From assembly GCA_036272935.1 (NCBI GenBank), contig DATAXP010000075.1:62001-126000 (forward strand): a stretch of 64,000 bases of DNA. The letters run 5' to 3'. Positions 9,050 through 17,157 of this stretch are shown here, piece by piece (position 1 is the first letter of the stretch; every line of letters begins with the position of its first letter). The DNA comes from DATAXP01 sp036272935 (GTDB lineage: Bacteria > Planctomycetota > Planctomycetia > Pirellulales > PNKZ01). A model generated the notes under the pieces. That model was not told the DNA's origin. It searched no databases and worked only from the letters and a program-made list of their open reading frames with translations. The translations under genes were made by a program, and so were the position numbers.

Positions 9050-9101
9050 CAGATCGGCTACACTGGCGGGCCGGGGGGATTAGCAGTCGTGAGGAGTTTC
9101 G

Positions 9102-9788
9102 ATGTCGAAGAAGATGATCAAGTTGATCCACGGGATCGTCGAGTTTCGCGAGACGAGGCTGCCGAAGTATGCCGAGCATTTTCGGCACCTGGCCGAGGGG
9201 CAGTGTCCCGATGCCCTGTTCATCACCTGCTCCGACAGCCGCGTGGTGCCCGAGCTGCTGGCCTCGACCGATCCCGGCGAGCTGTTCGTGAATCGCAACG
9301 TCGGCAACATGATCCCGCCAGCGACCGCCGAAGGGAACTCGACCGGCGACCTGTCGGAGGCGGCCGGGATCGAGTTTGCCGTGAACGTGCTGGGGGTCGA
9401 GAACATCGTCATCTGCGGCCACTCGGAATGCGGAGCGATGCGCGCGGCGCTCGATCCGTCGGCGGTACCGAAGGGATCGAACCTAGGCAAGTGGCTGCAC
9501 CATTGTGCCTCGGCGGTGTTCCGGCTCGAGCAGGAAGGCCCCCTCGACCGATCGTTGAGCGTTCACAACCAGCTTTCGCAGGTGAACGTGCTGGTGCAAC
9601 TCGAGCATCTGATGACCTATCCGATCGTCAAAGAGAAAGTCCTAGCAAAGAAGATTCGCATCTGCGGTTGGTGGTTCGAAATCCGCTCGGGGGAGATGCA
9701 CGCCTACAATAAGGAAGCCCGGAAGTTCGAACCGATCGATCGCGACGCCTCGGTCCGCATCATCGAACGCATCGCCGCGGGGCGGTGA
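9102..9788 (+). CDS. can: Beta-class carbonic anhydrase
   Basis: Interconverts CO2 and bicarbonate in the cytoplasm. The 228-aa sequence has all beta-class zinc residues: Cys43, Asp45 and Arg47 in CSDSR, His107 and Cys110 in GHSEC. The RNVGNMIPP loop after the first block and VNVLVQLEHLMTYP near the C-terminus also fit the family. A GTGAGGAG site sits 6-13 bp before ATG 9102. It may work with the SbtA-type bicarbonate symporter encoded at 27096-28508, though the two are not linked in one operon. The downstream spacer to tpiA holds a large inverted repeat. Confidence 0.95.
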   Translation: MSKKMIKLIHGIVEFRETRLPKYAEHFRHLAEGQCPDALFITCSDSRVVPELLASTDPGELFVNRNVGNMIPPATAEGNSTGDLSEAAGIEFAVNVLGVENIVICGHSECGAMRAALDPSAVPKGSNLGKWLHHCASAVFRLEQEGPLDRSLSVHNQLSQVNVLVQLEHLMTYPIVKEKVLAKKIRICGWWFEIRSGEMHAYNKEARKFEPIDRDASVRIIERIAAGR

Positions 9789-9795
9789 GGGGCAA

Positions 9796-9920
9796 AATGA
9801 CGAATGTCGAAATTCGAATGACGAATCAAGCTCGAAATCCGAAGCTCGAACCGGCATAATCACCGTTCGTCATTCGTGCTTCGTCATTGATTCGTCATTC
9901 GAATTTCGTCATTCGTCATT
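9796..9920. repeat. Large inverted repeat built from ATGACGAA words
   Basis: Arms 9796-9829 and 9887-9920 are complementary at 33 of 34 positions and consist of reiterated AATGACGAATG/CATTCGTCATT words; the loop is a degenerate continuation (GCTCGAAATCCGAAGCTCGAA). The repeat fills the spacer between the carbonic anhydrase stop and the tpiA ribosome-binding site (CCGGAGGAGCC). It is one of a series of word-built inverted repeats ahead of the genes between 9.8 and 14 kb. Confidence 0.85.
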
Positions 9921-9933
9921 CTCCGGAGGAGCC

Positions 9934-10695
<762 letters not shown>

Positions 10696-10696
10696 G

Positions 10697-10767
10697 GCAG
10701 AAGTCAGAAGGAGGAATGCAGAAGTGGATCGCCTGCCGACTTCTGCATTCATCCTTCTGCCTTCTGC
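10697..10767. repeat. Inverted repeat built from GCAGAAG words
   Basis: Arms 10697-10725 and 10739-10767 match at 27 of 29 positions (words GCAGAAG / CTTCTGC), loop of 13 bases. It begins two bases after the tpiA stop and ends 18 bases before the secG start. Without a T-tract it is not a classic intrinsic terminator. Confidence 0.85.
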
Positions 10768-10785
10768 ATTTTCTGAGGGCGACCG

Positions 10786-11238
10786 ATGAACGTGCTGCTG
10801 GGAACGTTGATGCTGGTGACGTCGATCTTTTTGATCCTGCTGGTGCTGGTCCAGCGCGGTCGCGGCGGCGGTCTGGCCGGAGCACTCGGCGGCATGGGTG
10901 GCCAGAGCGCGTTCGGCACCAAGGCTGGCGACCTGTTCACGCGGATCACCATCGGCGTGGCTTTTGTCTGGATCGTACTCAGCATTGTTGCCGTGAAGTA
11001 CTACAGCCACAGCGGCGAGGAATTCGACAACATGGGCACCGCGACACAAACCGCTCCGATCGCGTCGTCGGCTGCACCTTCAGGCACGACAACACCAAGC
11101 ACCCCCACGGCACCAACGACTGAAGCAGCGCCGACGGGCGGATCGACCAGCGCGCCCGCCGCACAGACGCCGGCGCCCCCGGCGACGAGCGCCCCGGCGA
11201 CGAGCACACCGTCGGAGACGCCCGCCAAGACGCCGTAG
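10786..11238 (+). CDS. secG: Preprotein translocase subunit SecG
   Basis: Inner-membrane subunit of the SecYEG protein-export channel. Residues 1-24 form the first membrane helix (LLGTLMLVTSIFLILLVLVQ), followed by the conserved cytoplasmic loop RGRGGGLAGALGGMGGQSAFG and a second helix near residues 50-72 (TIGVAFVWIVLSIVAVKYY). The last 65 residues are a disordered Thr/Ala/Pro/Ser-rich tail, longer than in enterobacterial SecG but usual in planctomycetes. It lies 90 bp after tpiA with an inverted repeat between. Confidence 0.93.
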   Translation: MNVLLGTLMLVTSIFLILLVLVQRGRGGGLAGALGGMGGQSAFGTKAGDLFTRITIGVAFVWIVLSIVAVKYYSHSGEEFDNMGTATQTAPIASSAAPSGTTTPSTPTAPTTEAAPTGGSTSAPAAQTPAPPATSAPATSTPSETPAKTP

Positions 11239-11331
11239 GCCGGCGACCTGTTTGATATGGCCGGTCGCCGTGACGACCGCGTTTTGGCGCAACGCCCCTG
11301 GCTCGCCATCGAGCCGCCGGAGACGATCACC

Positions 11332-12216
11332 TTGCTGCTCAGCATGACCGGTTTCGGCGAAGCCCATTACCAAGGCGACGGCCTGTCGATCGGCATCGAG
11401 CTGCGCACCATCAACAGCCGGTACTTCAAGCTGACGGTGAAATGTGGCGAGGGGTATAGCGCGCTTGAGGCCGAGATTGAGAACGTTGTGCGGCAGCAGA
11501 TTCGCCGCGGCACGTTGCAACTGACCCTGCACGTTCATCGCACCAAGGCCTCGGACGATTTTCAAATCAACATCGCGGTGCTCGACAGCTACCGCCGTCA
11601 GTTGACCGTCCTGGGGCAGCAGTGGCACGTGCCGCAGCCGCCGCCGCTGGAAAGCCTGCTGTCGCTGCCGGGAGTGATCAGCGAGCACGTGCCCAGCGCC
11701 GACGATGCCGAGCGCGATTGGCCGGTGATCCATTCGACGCTCGAGGCCGCCTTGGAAAACCTGTCCAAGATGCGGACCGAAGAAGGCCGCGCGATGGCTG
11801 ACGATCTGCGCAATAACTGCCGCACGGTAAGCGGCGAACTGGCGGAGATCGATCGTCGCGTGCCAATGGTCTCCGAAGCGTATCGGCAGCGCTTGGCCGA
11901 TCGGCTGCAAACGGTGCTCACCGAGTACCAGGTGACGCTCGATCCCTCGGACGTGGTGCGCGAGGTGAGCATTTTCGCCGAGCGGAGCGATATTTCCGAG
12001 GAAATCGTGCGGCTGCGGAGCCATTTGCAGCAGTTCGACTCGATCATGGAACTGCCCGAAAGCTCGGGGCGTAAGCTAGATTTTCTTACCCAGGAGATGT
12101 TTCGCGAAGCGAACACGATCGGCTCGAAGGCGAACGACGCCGAGATCTCTCGGCGCGTGATCGACATCAAGGCCGCCATCGAACGCATCCGCGAAATGAT
12201 CCAGAACGTGGAGTGA
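11332..12216 (+). CDS. yicC: YicC/YloC family endoribonuclease
   Basis: Member of the YicC/YloC family (N-terminal YicC plus C-terminal DUF1732), Mn-dependent endoribonucleases involved in RNA decay. The start LLLSMTGFGEA is the family's conserved N-terminus, which argues for TTG at 11332 (GGAG nine bases upstream) or ATG 11344 rather than the earlier ATG 11257. Other family blocks are RTINSRYFKL, PGVI near residue 120, IDRRVPMVSEAYRQRL, the DISEEIVRLRSHL segment and the C-terminal GRKLDFLTQEMFREANTIGSK plus VIDIKAAIERIREMIQNVE. It precedes gmk, as yloC does in Bacillus, supporting the assignment. Confidence 0.9.
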   Translation: MLLSMTGFGEAHYQGDGLSIGIELRTINSRYFKLTVKCGEGYSALEAEIENVVRQQIRRGTLQLTLHVHRTKASDDFQINIAVLDSYRRQLTVLGQQWHVPQPPPLESLLSLPGVISEHVPSADDAERDWPVIHSTLEAALENLSKMRTEEGRAMADDLRNNCRTVSGELAEIDRRVPMVSEAYRQRLADRLQTVLTEYQVTLDPSDVVREVSIFAERSDISEEIVRLRSHLQQFDSIMELPESSGRKLDFLTQEMFREANTIGSKANDAEISRRVIDIKAAIERIREMIQNVE

Positions 12217-12221
12217 GATCT

Positions 12222-12316
12222 GGGGGAATGCGGAATTTGGAATGGGGAGTGGGGAATGAAAGAGTCACAGTTACAATCACTGACATTCCCCATTCGCCAT
12301 TCCGAATTCCCCATTG
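12222..12316. repeat. Inverted repeat built from GGGGAATG words
   Basis: The left arm (about 12222-12258) contains GGGGAATG, GGAATTTGGAATGGGG and GTGGGGAATG; the right arm (about 12284-12316) contains CATTCCCCATT, CGCCATTCCGAATTCC and CCATT. The inner 20 bases pair at 18 positions. It fills the spacer between yicC and gmk and ends eight bases before the gmk ATG. Confidence 0.8.
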
Positions 12317-12324
12317 ACGGCGTT

Positions 12325-12930
12325 ATGGACAGCCCATCGTCGACACGCCCTGCCGCCGGGCAGGTCATTGTCATTTCCGGCCCCTCGGGAGCCGGCAAGA
12401 CTACACTGCTGCGCAAGCTGCTGGCCGACTGTCCGTTGCCGCTCCAGCGCTCGGTGTCGGCCACCACGCGCTCGCCGCGCCCCGGCGAGCAGCCCGACGT
12501 CGACTACCACTTCCTCAGCCGCGATGAGTTTCAGCGCCGCCGCCAAGCGGGCGACTTCCTCGAATGCTGCGAAGTATTCGGCCGCGGCGACTGGTACGGC
12601 ACGCTGGTCAGCGAAGTTGCCCCTCGACTCGTCCGCGGAAAATGGGTAATCTTAGAGGTCGACGTACAAGGAGCGATGGCGGTCCTTGAGCAGTATCCCG
12701 ACGCACTGACGATCTTTGTCCTCCCCGGAAACATTGAGCAGTTGCAGCGCCGGCTGGCGGGGCGGGGGACCGAATCGGACGAGTCGATGGCGCGGCGGCT
12801 CGATGCGGCGGCACGCGAACTTTCGATGGCCGACCGGTACCGTCATCGCGTCGTCAACGAAAATCTCGACCAGGCGGTGGGCGATATCTGCGCGATCCTC
12901 AAGCAAGAGTTAAATAAGTCGAACGAGTAA
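12325..12930 (+). CDS. gmk: Guanylate kinase
   Basis: Phosphorylates GMP to GDP. I place the start at ATG 12325 because the upstream in-frame extension is translated from an inverted repeat. The P-loop GPSGAGKT is at residues 19-26; SVSATTRSPRPGEQPDVDYHFLS is the GMP-binding segment, followed by the lid (EVFGRGDWYGT) and VILEVDVQGAMAV. The C-terminus is ordinary. Gene order yicC-gmk-rpoZ-coaC-coaB is the classical bacterial cluster (yloC-gmk-rpoZ-coaBC in Firmicutes). Confidence 0.95.
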   Translation: MDSPSSTRPAAGQVIVISGPSGAGKTTLLRKLLADCPLPLQRSVSATTRSPRPGEQPDVDYHFLSRDEFQRRRQAGDFLECCEVFGRGDWYGTLVSEVAPRLVRGKWVILEVDVQGAMAVLEQYPDALTIFVLPGNIEQLQRRLAGRGTESDESMARRLDAAARELSMADRYRHRVVNENLDQAVGDICAILKQELNKSNE

Positions 12931-13006
12931 AGAGTTGTGCAAGCCGCCCATCGGCTTGCCTCTTCGCGGTTAACAACAAACCATTCGATACGGAGCATGA
13001 GACACG

Positions 13007-13270
13007 ATGATCGACGAACTGCGTGAAGAAGCGATCGTGAACAAGGTCGGTGGACGGTTCAAGCTCTCCACGCTGATTCAAAAGCGGCTGGTGGCGCTCA
13101 ACGGCGGCAGCCGGCCGCTGGTCGACATGGACACGACCGACAAACTCGAGATCGTGATCCAGGAAATCATGCAGGACAAGATCTACCTCGACACCTCGGG
13201 CCAGGTCCGCCAGGCGACCCCGTCGGAAGAAGCAGGCGGCCCGCCGGAACTCGACCTGGCGAATCTGTAG
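13007..13270 (+). CDS. rpoZ: RNA polymerase omega subunit
   Basis: Small RNA polymerase subunit that aids assembly of beta-prime. The 87-aa protein has the omega signature: an N-terminal helix (IDELREEAIVNKVGGRFKLSTLIQKRLVALNGGSRPLVD) corresponding to the conserved fold of RpoZ/Rpb6, then an acidic C-terminal region. Identification is strengthened by its place between gmk and coaC. It differs from E. coli omega at many positions, so the symbol rests on fold motif plus synteny. Confidence 0.85.
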   Translation: MIDELREEAIVNKVGGRFKLSTLIQKRLVALNGGSRPLVDMDTTDKLEIVIQEIMQDKIYLDTSGQVRQATPSEEAGGPPELDLANL

Positions 13271-13282
13271 CAGGCGGGCGTC

Positions 13283-13353
13283 GGGCTACAGGCTACGGGG
13301 AGCCGACTGGAACATGTTCCATACTTTTCCCTGTAGCCCGTAGCCTGTAGCCC
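13283..13353. repeat. Perfect 17-bp inverted repeat abutting coaC start
   Basis: GGGCTACAGGCTACGGG at 13283-13299 is perfectly complementary to 13337-13353, whose last base touches the coaC ATG at 13354. The loop is 37 bases and contains GGAACATGTTCC, itself a perfect palindrome. The stem would sequester the whole coaC translation-start region, where no Shine-Dalgarno site is visible. Confidence 0.85.
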
Positions 13354-13917
13354 ATGAAATCCGAACTCATTATCGGCGTCACCGGAGGCATCGCGGCGTA
13401 CAAGACCGCGGCCTTGGTCAGCCAGTTGGTGCAGGCGGGGGCGGGTGTCTCAGTGGTGATGACCGAGGCGGCCGAGCACTTTGTCGGCCCTGCCACGTTC
13501 GCCGCGCTCACGGGGCGCAGCGTGCATCGTCACGTCTTCGGCGATGCCGAGTTTCCTCTCGGCGCGCACATCACCGTGGCCCAGCGCGCCGAGCTGCTGT
13601 GCGTCGCCCCGGCAACGGCTGACTTTTTGGCGCAAGCTGCTCACGGTTTGGCGCACGATCTGTTAAGCACGCTGATGCTTTCGTTCACAGGCCCAGTGCT
13701 CGTAGCGCCAGCGATGAACAACCAGATGTGGTCAAAGCCTGCCGTTCAGCGCAATGTCGAGCAGCTTCGCCGCGACGGCGTGCGGATCATCGATCCCGAA
13801 GAAGGTTGGTTGAGCTGCCGCGACGTCGGCCCCGGTCGCATGGCCGCGCCGGAACGCATCTTCGCGGCCATCGCCGAGACGCTCCGCCAATCCCAACCCC
13901 CAGCCCCCAACCCCTAG
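13354..13917 (+). CDS. coaC: Phosphopantothenoylcysteine decarboxylase (CoaC)
   Basis: FMN-dependent decarboxylase making 4'-phosphopantetheine for coenzyme A. The 187-aa stand-alone flavoprotein has the HFCD features: GVTGGIAAYK (residues 8-17), active His72 in HITVAQ, the CVAPATADFLA block, the PAMN motif (119-122) in APAMNNQMW, and the C-terminal Cys155 loop GWLSCRDVGPGRM. In most bacteria this domain is fused to CoaB; here the ligase is a separate gene starting 10 bp later. The last codons (PPAPNP) come from a C-rich repeat tract CCCCCAACCCCTAGCCCC that runs across the stop codon. Confidence 0.93.
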   Translation: MKSELIIGVTGGIAAYKTAALVSQLVQAGAGVSVVMTEAAEHFVGPATFAALTGRSVHRHVFGDAEFPLGAHITVAQRAELLCVAPATADFLAQAAHGLAHDLLSTLMLSFTGPVLVAPAMNNQMWSKPAVQRNVEQLRRDGVRIIDPEEGWLSCRDVGPGRMAAPERIFAAIAETLRQSQPPAPNP

Positions 13918-13926
13918 CCCCTCCGC

Positions 13927-14559
13927 TTGTCCCGCATCCTCATCACCTCCGGGCCGACGCGGCAATACCTCGACCCGGTGCGCTATCTCACCAATGCTTC
14001 GAGCGGCCGGATGGGGCAGGCCCTGGTGCAGGCCGCACTGGCGCGCGGTCACGAGGTGGTGGTGGTCAGCGGTCCCGTCGAGATCGAGTATCCCGCGGCA
14101 GCCGAAGTGGTGCCGGTCGTGTCGACCGAGGACATGCTCGAGGCCGGCCAGCGCATATTCCCGCGCTGCGATGGACTGATCGGCGTCGCGGCACCGTGCG
14201 ATTATCGACCCCGGAAAGTCGAGCCGGGAAAGATCGCCAAGACCGGTGCCCCGCTGGCCTTGGAGCTGATCGAAACGCCCGACGTGGTGGCGACACTCGG
14301 GGCGATGAAAAAGCAGCAGTGGCTCGTCGGCTTCGCGCTTGAAACCGACGACCATCGGCTGCGCGCCCTGGCCAAGCTGCAAAAGAAATGCTGCGACCTA
14401 ATGGTGGTCAACAGTCCCTCGGCGATGAACGCCGTCGACACCGAGGTGGAGATCATCGAGCCGCACGGCGACGTGATCGCCACGCTCACCGGCTCGAAGC
14501 TGGAAGTGGCCGAGCGCCTGTTCGCAGTAATCCAGGAACGGCTGGTCAAGAAGATTTGA
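13927..14559 (+). CDS. coaB: Phosphopantothenate-cysteine ligase (CoaB)
   Basis: Joins cysteine to phosphopantothenate in coenzyme A synthesis. The 210-aa protein has the CoaB start RILITSGPTRQYLDPVRYLTN followed by ASSGRMGQALV, the VVSGPV nucleotide segment, an AAPCDYRP loop, and KKQQWLVGFALETD, which resembles the CoaB ligase core. The start is TTG 13927, the only one placing the conserved SGPT strand at the N-terminus; there is no clear Shine-Dalgarno site. It is normally the C-terminal half of CoaBC. Only 9 bp separate it from coaC, so translation is probably coupled. Confidence 0.9.
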   Translation: MSRILITSGPTRQYLDPVRYLTNASSGRMGQALVQAALARGHEVVVVSGPVEIEYPAAAEVVPVVSTEDMLEAGQRIFPRCDGLIGVAAPCDYRPRKVEPGKIAKTGAPLALELIETPDVVATLGAMKKQQWLVGFALETDDHRLRALAKLQKKCCDLMVVNSPSAMNAVDTEVEIIEPHGDVIATLTGSKLEVAERLFAVIQERLVKKI

Positions 14560-14596
14560 TAACAGCTATTGGTCGTCCGAACGCTCGGCGGAGCCA

Positions 14597-15717
14597 TCAC
14601 CTTCGCTGTTGGTACGGCAGGTGATCTTCGTAACGGCGAAGCTGAAAATTCAAATCGTCGCGGGCGTCCATTGGGGCGAGATTAATTGCCTGCCGTTCAT
14701 ATTTGGTCGCCGCCTCGAAGTCGCCAGTCGACGCAAAAGCAGCCGCCAGCGTATCGAGATACGCCCACTTTTCCCAATGGGTCGATTCGCTGCCGAGCGC
14801 CCGTGCTGATTTCGCGTTCCGCTTAAGCGCCTCGTTGCAGTCGGCGAGGGCAAGGTCATATTGCTTTAGCCACAACCGGATTCTGCTTTGCTCGACGTAA
14901 GGCATTTCGCTTCGCGGATCGAGCGATATTGCTTTGGCGCAATCGGCGAGCGCGGCGTCATCCTGTCCGAGCGCATGGTAGATCTCGGCGCGATTAGTGT
15001 AGGCTCCAGCGTTACGCGGCGCGAGCTTTATCCATTCGTCCAAGTCGCTCAGCGAACTAGCAACTAGCCCACGCCTGTTTTTCCCGCCACGCCCAACTGC
15101 GGGCTTTGTAGGCATTGACATCGTTCGGGCCGAGACACAGCGCGCCGCTCGCATCGGCAATCGCGGAGTCCCACCTCGCTTGGGCAACGGCGAGATGAGC
15201 ACGCTGGCTGCGATAAAACGCCACTTCGGGCTTTCGTGCGATCGCTTCGTCGATGTCGCTCTTTGCGGCCGCGAAGTCTCCCTTCTCTTGCAAGGCGGCG
15301 CTACGGCAACTCCAGGCGGTGTCGTCGTTGGGTTCTAACCCTATTGCCTCTGTGAAGTCGTCGATGCCTGTCCCGAGGTCGCCAATCGCTACCCGAGCCA
15401 TCCCGCGAACAGTATAAGCGTCAATGAGTAAAGGGTTGATTCGAATCGCCGTGTCGCAGTGGGTGATCGCTTCTCTATAGAGATGCGCCTTGTAATGCAG
15501 CGCACCGCAGAGGGCTGGAGAGTTTCGCGTTCTTGGGAGCGAGGCTTTCCAGCAGAGCCAAGAACGAAGCCGCATTATGAATCGCTTCTGCATTCGCAGA
15601 ATCGACGTTCGTGCTGTCGACCGGGACAAGAGAGAAAAGTCCGATGTGCTCCTGGGCTGAACAGGGATACGCGATCGCCGTGTACAAACTCACAAAGATA
15701 ATAAAGGGAGCATGCAC
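14597..15717 (-). pseudogene. Secreted TPR protein, broken by two frameshifts
   Basis: Three reading frames in succession encode one tetratricopeptide-repeat protein. Segment 1 (GTG 15717 to about 15510) has a signal-like N-terminus (FIIFVSLYTAIAYPCSAQ) and runs to ESLAPKNAK; segment 2 (to about 15057) carries TPRs such as ALHYKAHLYREAITHCDTAIRINP; segment 3 (to 14597) carries DLDEWIKLAPRNAGAYTNRAE and more repeats. The second break is an exact tandem duplication of 7 bp, GCTAGTT, at about 15054-15067 (minus strand); removing one copy joins WREKQAWAS to SLSDLDEW in frame. The first break is a one-base shift near 15510-15525. The gene starts 9 bp after the lipoprotein gene and was probably its operon partner. 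Confidence 0.8.
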
Positions 15718-15725
15718 GCTGTTGA

Positions 15726-16802
15726 TTACCGCTGCATCGGCATTTGCGGCGAGGTGGGCTGCGCCTGGTACATCGGCTGCCCCTGGTAGATGCCCGGCCC
15801 GTAGCCCGGGATTGCTGGGTTGGCAGCCGGGGTCGACAGGCCGCCCGGTTGCCAGGGAGCATTGCCGGCAGTCTGGATCACCGGATACTGCGACTGCCCG
15901 GGCATGGCGGCTTGAGAATATGCACCCGGCGGATACGCCCCCTCGCCGCCAGCGCGCTGGGCGAGCATTTGCTGCGCGTCGGCCTCGGCGCGGTGGAAGT
16001 CCTGGTAGGCGAGCACGCTGGTGAACCGCGGCGAAAGGTTCTGCGCCATGCCTTCGGGGCGGCGGTAGCTTTCGAGCTGCCCCGCGCGCCGCACGTGCAG
16101 CATCAGCTCGTCGAGTCCCCCGACCGTGCGCCATTGGCGGTGGACATGCGCGCCGTCGAGCGTCACATCGATGTCGACACCAGCAACCTTTTCGCCATTC
16201 GCCATCTTGCCCGAGAAGAAGCCGCTTTCGTTCACCTGACCGATCGCGCGATCCAGCTCGATCTTGGGCACGTCAAGCGTCCACGACTCGTAGATCATGT
16301 CGTTGCGCGACCAGGGAGACTTCAGCGATTTGAGCCCCGATTCGACCGAGCCGGTAACGTGCGCGGTTGTCGATTTCGGCGAGGTGGGGATTGGCACCGG
16401 ATGCGACTCGATCACCACGCGGCACCGGGCGAAGCCGACGCGACCGGCGGGGTGCGGATAGTCGACCGTGAGCACGCCTCGCGCCGAGCCTGCCACCGGC
16501 GAACTTGGATTGTCCTGGTACGAGACGAGCTGCCCTTCGATCTTGGCGATCGCCATCGGTTCGCACAGCTTGCTCGCGTCGAGCCGATACGTCACGTGGG
16601 CCGAGTCGTAGATGCCCGCGGCCGAGTCGAGCCGCACGCGATCCTGCCGGCCGGGAATCTTGCATCCGCCAATTGCGAACAGCAGCGCCGCCGAGCAGAC
16701 GACACGCAGGGTGCCATGCCCACGTCGCGCAGCAGCGTGGGCATGTCCACGGCGGCCGTGGACATGGCACCGCCCGCTCGTCGATTCGCCTGGTCGGCTC
16801 AC
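15726..16802 (-). CDS. Putative lipoprotein with Pro/Gln/Tyr-rich tail
   Basis: Hypothetical envelope protein. The clear feature is a lipoprotein signal RVVCSAALLFAIGGC with lipobox IGGC, followed by about 200 residues of beta-rich sequence (AHVTYRLDASKLCEPMA, GVLTVDYPHPAGRVGFARC, VDIDVTLDGAHVHRQWRTVGG) and a low-complexity C-terminus rich in Pro, Gln, Gly and Tyr that may reach through the cell wall. The start is uncertain: GTG 16802 overlaps the cupin stop (GTGA), but it would translate a REP-like hairpin (16710-16771) before the signal; a CTG at about 16709 would begin just after it. No family was recognised. Confidence 0.65.
   Translation of the reverse strand: MSRPGESTSGRCHVHGRRGHAHAAARRGHGTLRVVCSAALLFAIGGCKIPGRQDRVRLDSAAGIYDSAHVTYRLDASKLCEPMAIAKIEGQLVSYQDNPSSPVAGSARGVLTVDYPHPAGRVGFARCRVVIESHPVPIPTSPKSTTAHVTGSVESGLKSLKSPWSRNDMIYESWTLDVPKIELDRAIGQVNESGFFSGKMANGEKVAGVDIDVTLDGAHVHRQWRTVGGLDELMLHVRRAGQLESYRRPEGMAQNLSPRFTSVLAYQDFHRAEADAQQMLAQRAGGEGAYPPGAYSQAAMPGQSQYPVIQTAGNAPWQPGGLSTPAANPAIPGYGPGIYQGQPMYQAQPTSPQMPMQR
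16710..16771. repeat. Double hairpin GGTGCCATG...CATGGCACC
   Basis: A compound palindrome: outer arms GGTGCCATG/CATGGCACC enclose GCCCACG..CGTGGGC and CATGTCCACGG..CCGTGGACATG. It lies at the 5' end of the lipoprotein frame and just after the cupin gene. Its structure (nested perfect stems, no T-tract) matches the other REP-like elements of the window. Confidence 0.75.
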
Positions 16803-17128
16803 CGGTAATCCTCGCGGATGGGATGGAACACGTCGAGCGCCCGCAGTCCCTTGTCGCCGGCGACAATGCGATGCGGCGTGCCGCCGGGGATGCGCCACAT
16901 CTCGCCCGCCTTCACGAGGCGCGATTGATCGCCGATGTCGAACTGGCCTGAACCTTCGAGCATCATGCCAACCTGCTCGTGCGGATGGCTGTGCGAGGGA
17001 ATCTCGGCAGCCGGTTCCATCTCGACAATCGACAGCGTCATCTTCTCGCCGCAAGCAGTGAACATCTGCACGCCAGGGAAGGGCCGCCGATGGTTGCATT
17101 GGCTCTTATCGACGTAAAACTGATCCAT
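16799..17128 (-). CDS. Small cupin-domain protein
   Basis: Single-domain cupin, 109 aa from ATG 17128 (a TTG two codons upstream is possible). The metal-binding motif 1 is SHSHPHEQVGMMLEGSGQFDIG, with three His and a Glu position, and motif 2 is PGGTPHRIVAG; the spacing is that of small monodomain cupins that bind a metal and act as isomerases, dioxygenases or sensors. The specific reaction cannot be read from sequence. It is downstream of the enolase/phosphotransferase pair by 30 bp and overlaps the lipoprotein frame by 4 bp, so all may be co-transcribed. Confidence 0.8.
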   Translation of the reverse strand: MDQFYVDKSQCNHRRPFPGVQMFTACGEKMTLSIVEMEPAAEIPSHSHPHEQVGMMLEGSGQFDIGDQSRLVKAGEMWRIPGGTPHRIVAGDKGLRALDVFHPIREDYR

Positions 17129-17157
17129 CTTCAACGACCCTCACGCGCGGCAAGGTT

